Shown one piece after another: positions 5,124 to 7,343 of a DNA stretch of 7,343 nt. The position numbers and the translations under genes are program-made. The notes under the pieces are model-generated. The model did not search any database. It saw nothing but the letters and a program-made list of their open reading frames with translations, and was not told where the DNA came from. How positions within the stretch are numbered: the first letter of the stretch is position 1; every line of letters starts with the position of its first letter. The stretch comes from Pseudomonadota bacterium (GTDB lineage Bacteria > Pseudomonadota > Alphaproteobacteria > Rhizobiales > Rhizobiaceae): the NCBI GenBank assembly GCA_003242525.1, contig QGUU01000116.1, forward strand, positions 1-7,343. The letters run 5' to 3'.

Positions 5124-7343
5124 ATGGATGCGCCCCACGACAAACGCGAAGGTACAACCCTGGTAGACGGTTCTGTTTCGGTCGACCTATCGCCGGAAGG
5201 TCCGGGCGCCCCAAAAAGCCGGGGTCACCGCAAAAACCGCTCCCCCGCGGATTTGGCCGCGCGGAAACGAAAGACGGCCCCGGCTGCGATCGACGGCGCC
5301 ATGGTTTCGGCCGCGGCCAAGCTTGACATACCGGACCTTCGTTCGTTGGGCGCGGACCGCGACTGGACATGCTCGCCGCTGGCGGCATTGGTGCGGCAGG
5401 TCCAAGCCGCCTCGGCCGTTCTGCTGTCTGCCGAGCGGGCAAACATCTCCATCTGGCCATCCGTTTCCATTGCGGCATCTCAGACCCCGTCCGATCCGGG
5501 CCTCTGGCATCCGAACCTGGCCGGACGGCATGTGTCATGGTCGTCGGCCGACGGGCCACTCGCCAATTTGGCTGACATGCCTGCCGTGACGCAGGCGGGC
5601 CTGCAGGCTCCTGACACGACATCCGTGTCCGCACCGGTGTCCCCACTGACACCGCCGAGCGCCGCCGCGCCTTCTGTGGAACAGGGTCCGGCTTCGGACA
5701 CGCCGCAACCGGTGGAGCAGCCACAAACTACGCCCGATTTCGGAACCGGACTCAGCCAGTCCTCGGCGCCGACGGACACGGCTTCGGCATCGGCAACAGA
5801 AGCGGCTCCCGATACGGCCGCCACGTTACAGCCGGACGTTTCGGCCGCAAGTGCTGCTTCCGGTTGGAATCCCAACTGGCGAGCAGCCTCGGCCGCCACC
5901 CCTTGCGGCTCGTGCACGGGTCGTGCCTGCAACGTCTGTTCGGTTCGGATTGGGGGGCCGTCGGCATTGAACGGCCTGCCAACCGGTTACGCGCCCCGTA
6001 TCCTCCAATACTATGACCCACCCCAAGAGACGGCGCGCACGTCGACATTTGCTCCCGCTGAGGTGCAGAGTTTCGCCGCTACGGCGGTCAACCCGATCGT
6101 GCTCGAAAACCAGAAACAGGGATCTCCGGAAAGCGAATGGCTGATCGACCAGGGTGATCCCACCATCGAGGGCTTCGCCGCGCAGTTCAGCCTTAACCAT
6201 GGCGAGACGGTCGACTTCAAGATCAACACGGACTCGACGAACTACCGCATCGATATATACCGCCTGGGCTACTACGGCGGGGACGGGGCCCGGAAGGTCG
6301 CGACGATCAACAGGACGTTGACGAGCGCACAGGTGCAGCCCGACCCCCTGTTCGATCCGGCGACCAAGCTGGTGGACGCTGGAAACTGGGATGTTTCAGC
6401 TTCCTGGGCGATACCTTCTGACGCCGTCTCCGGCGTTTATTTTGCGCTGCTGACGCGGCTCGACGGTTCCGGCGGACAGAACATGATTCCGTTCATCGTC
6501 CGCGATGACGAGGCACCAAGCGACATCACCTTCCAGACCTCTGACACCACCTGGCAAGCCTACAACTGGTGGGGCGGGTACAACTTCTATGGCGGCATCG
6601 ATCAGGGCGGCCATCAAGGACGAGCCAGCGCGGTCAGCTACAACCGTCCCATAATCACCCGCGACGGCGGCTTCGCCGCGGGCCCGCAGGATTTCATCTT
6701 CGGCGCGGAATATCCGGCCATCCGCTGGCTGGAGCAGAATGGATACGACATCAACTACATCTCGGGAATAGACACTGCCAGGTCCGGCGAGCAACTGCTC
6801 AACAGCAAGATCTTTCTGTCGGTTGGGCACGACGAATACTGGTCCGCCGACCAGCGCTCGAACGTCGAGGCGGCGCGGGACGCAGGCGTAAACCTTGCGT
6901 TCCTGAGTGGCAACGAGGTCTATTGGGAAACGCGCTGGGCGCCGAGCATCGACGGCTCCGGCACGCCCTACAAGACCCTGATCTCCTACAAGGAGAGATG
7001 GGACAATGCCGACGTCGATCCCGGCCATACGACCTCGACCTGGCGCGATCCGCAATTTGGCTCCGGCCAGCCGGAAAATGCCCTGACAGGAACGATATTC
7101 ACGGTCGATTCCTACCGTCTGGACACGATCACGATCCCGTATGACCTCTCCAATTTTCGCTTCTGGAGCAACACTGAGGTCGCCAACATCCAACCGGGAC
7201 AGGTCTATTCGCTGACGCCGAACCTGCTCGGCTATGAGTGGGACTCTGATCTCGATAACGGCGCGCGGCCGGGCGGGCTGATAAACCTGTCGTCAACCAC
7301 GGTCGACGTGAACTCGCTGCTGCTCGACTACGGCAATACGACC
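5124..7343 (+). CDS. N,N-dimethylformamidase large-subunit-like multidomain protein (3' end outside window)
   Basis: The frame is open from 5124 to the window end: 740 codons and no stop. Residues 1-60 are hydrophilic with a basic run (31-50) and no Sec signal. Residues 66-112 contain a likely helix (LDIPDLRSLGADRDWTCSPL onward). Residues 152-247 are a Pro/Ser/Thr/Ala/Gln linker. A double CxxC follows (Cys261, 264, 269, 272). From NPIVLENQKQGSPESEW (323) the sequence matches the dimethylformamidase beta-subunit-like domain: YRIDIYRLGYYGG, TWQAYNWWGGYN (Tyr480), VGHDEYW (Tyr572), FLSGNEVYWETRW (593-605) and PENALTG (Glu651). The founding enzyme hydrolyses dimethylformamide at a mononuclear iron; this protein's substrate is unknown, and no small-subunit gene lies upstream. 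Related rhizobial proteins are, as I recall, large and continue into Ig-like or calcium-binding repeats, so type I secretion is possible but unproven. The ATG at 5124 was chosen because codon use above it looks non-coding; only AGG ten bases upstream supports it, and 5061 or 5076 are alternatives. Confidence 0.85.
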   Translation, partial: MDAPHDKREGTTLVDGSVSVDLSPEGPGAPKSRGHRKNRSPADLAARKRKTAPAAIDGAMVSAAAKLDIPDLRSLGADRDWTCSPLAALVRQVQAASAVLLSAERANISIWPSVSIAASQTPSDPGLWHPNLAGRHVSWSSADGPLANLADMPAVTQAGLQAPDTTSVSAPVSPLTPPSAAAPSVEQGPASDTPQPVEQPQTTPDFGTGLSQSSAPTDTASASATEAAPDTAATLQPDVSAASAASGWNPNWRAASAATPCGSCTGRACNVCSVRIGGPSALNGLPTGYAPRILQYYDPPQETARTSTFAPAEVQSFAATAVNPIVLENQKQGSPESEWLIDQGDPTIEGFAAQFSLNHGETVDFKINTDSTNYRIDIYRLGYYGGDGARKVATINRTLTSAQVQPDPLFDPATKLVDAGNWDVSASWAIPSDAVSGVYFALLTRLDGSGGQNMIPFIVRDDEAPSDITFQTSDTTWQAYNWWGGYNFYGGIDQGGHQGRASAVSYNRPIITRDGGFAAGPQDFIFGAEYPAIRWLEQNGYDINYISGIDTARSGEQLLNSKIFLSVGHDEYWSADQRSNVEAARDAGVNLAFLSGNEVYWETRWAPSIDGSGTPYKTLISYKERWDNADVDPGHTTSTWRDPQFGSGQPENALTGTIFTVDSYRLDTITIPYDLSNFRFWSNTEVANIQPGQVYSLTPNLLGYEWDSDLDNGARPGGLINLSSTTVDVNSLLLDYGNTT

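Noticed and set aside
5577..5864. Possible tandem repeat in the Pro/Ser/Thr/Ala-rich linker.
   Set aside because: The composition is biased, but I could find no repeating unit at the DNA or protein level.
5089..5932. Long minus-strand open frames opposite the start of the large plus-strand gene.
   Set aside because: They encode Arg/Pro/Ala/Ser-rich sequence with no recognisable domain, whereas the plus-strand frame continues without a stop into a clear conserved enzyme domain. They are shadows of GC-rich coding DNA.
6396..7193. Minus-strand open frame of about 265 codons opposite the dimethylformamidase-like domain.
   Set aside because: The plus strand here encodes the conserved GHDEYW and SGNEVYW blocks; the reverse frame has no recognisable motif.

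Overview
The window is GC-rich DNA with coding style and gene content typical of an alphaproteobacterium, most likely a member of the Hyphomicrobiales (Rhizobiales) such as a Mesorhizobium relative. That placement rests on how the SMC head reads and on the secreted-type dimethylformamidase-like protein at the right edge; it is an inference, because no rRNA or other taxonomic marker is present. There are five protein genes: two cut by the window edges and three complete. I found no rRNA, tRNA, CRISPR array, insertion sequence or phage gene.

Layout. (1) Bases 1-1386, plus strand: the C-terminal 461 codons of the chromosome-organising ATPase SMC. (2) Bases 1555-2490, minus strand, convergent with smc: a complete DUF5996 protein of unknown function. 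(3) Bases 2671-3717, minus strand: a complete Ldh_2-family NAD(P)-dependent oxidoreductase that could be co-transcribed with the DUF5996 gene 180 bases further on. (4) Bases 3872-4885, plus strand: a second, paralogous Ldh_2-family oxidoreductase, divergent from the first across a 154-base intergenic region that holds a good -10 element for the minus-strand gene. (5) After a 238-base non-coding stretch with an inverted repeat, a reading frame opens at about base 5124 and stays open to the window end (740 codons, no stop). It encodes an N,N-dimethylformamidase large-subunit-like protein with an unusual Pro/Ser/Thr/Ala-rich, cysteine-bearing N-terminal region.

How the parts fit. smc is a housekeeping gene and probably unrelated to the rest. 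The two Ldh_2 paralogues and DUF5996 may form a small metabolic locus: this enzyme family reduces cyclic imino acids (piperideine- or pyrroline-2-carboxylate) or 2-keto acids. Substrates cannot be told from the sequence. The dimethylformamidase-like protein lacks a recognisable small-subunit gene upstream. It keeps the spacing expected for a two-tyrosine, one-glutamate iron site and is probably a large multidomain protein rather than a classical DMF-degrading enzyme. It is the most interesting object here. I do not see a clear, wholly new multi-gene system in the window.
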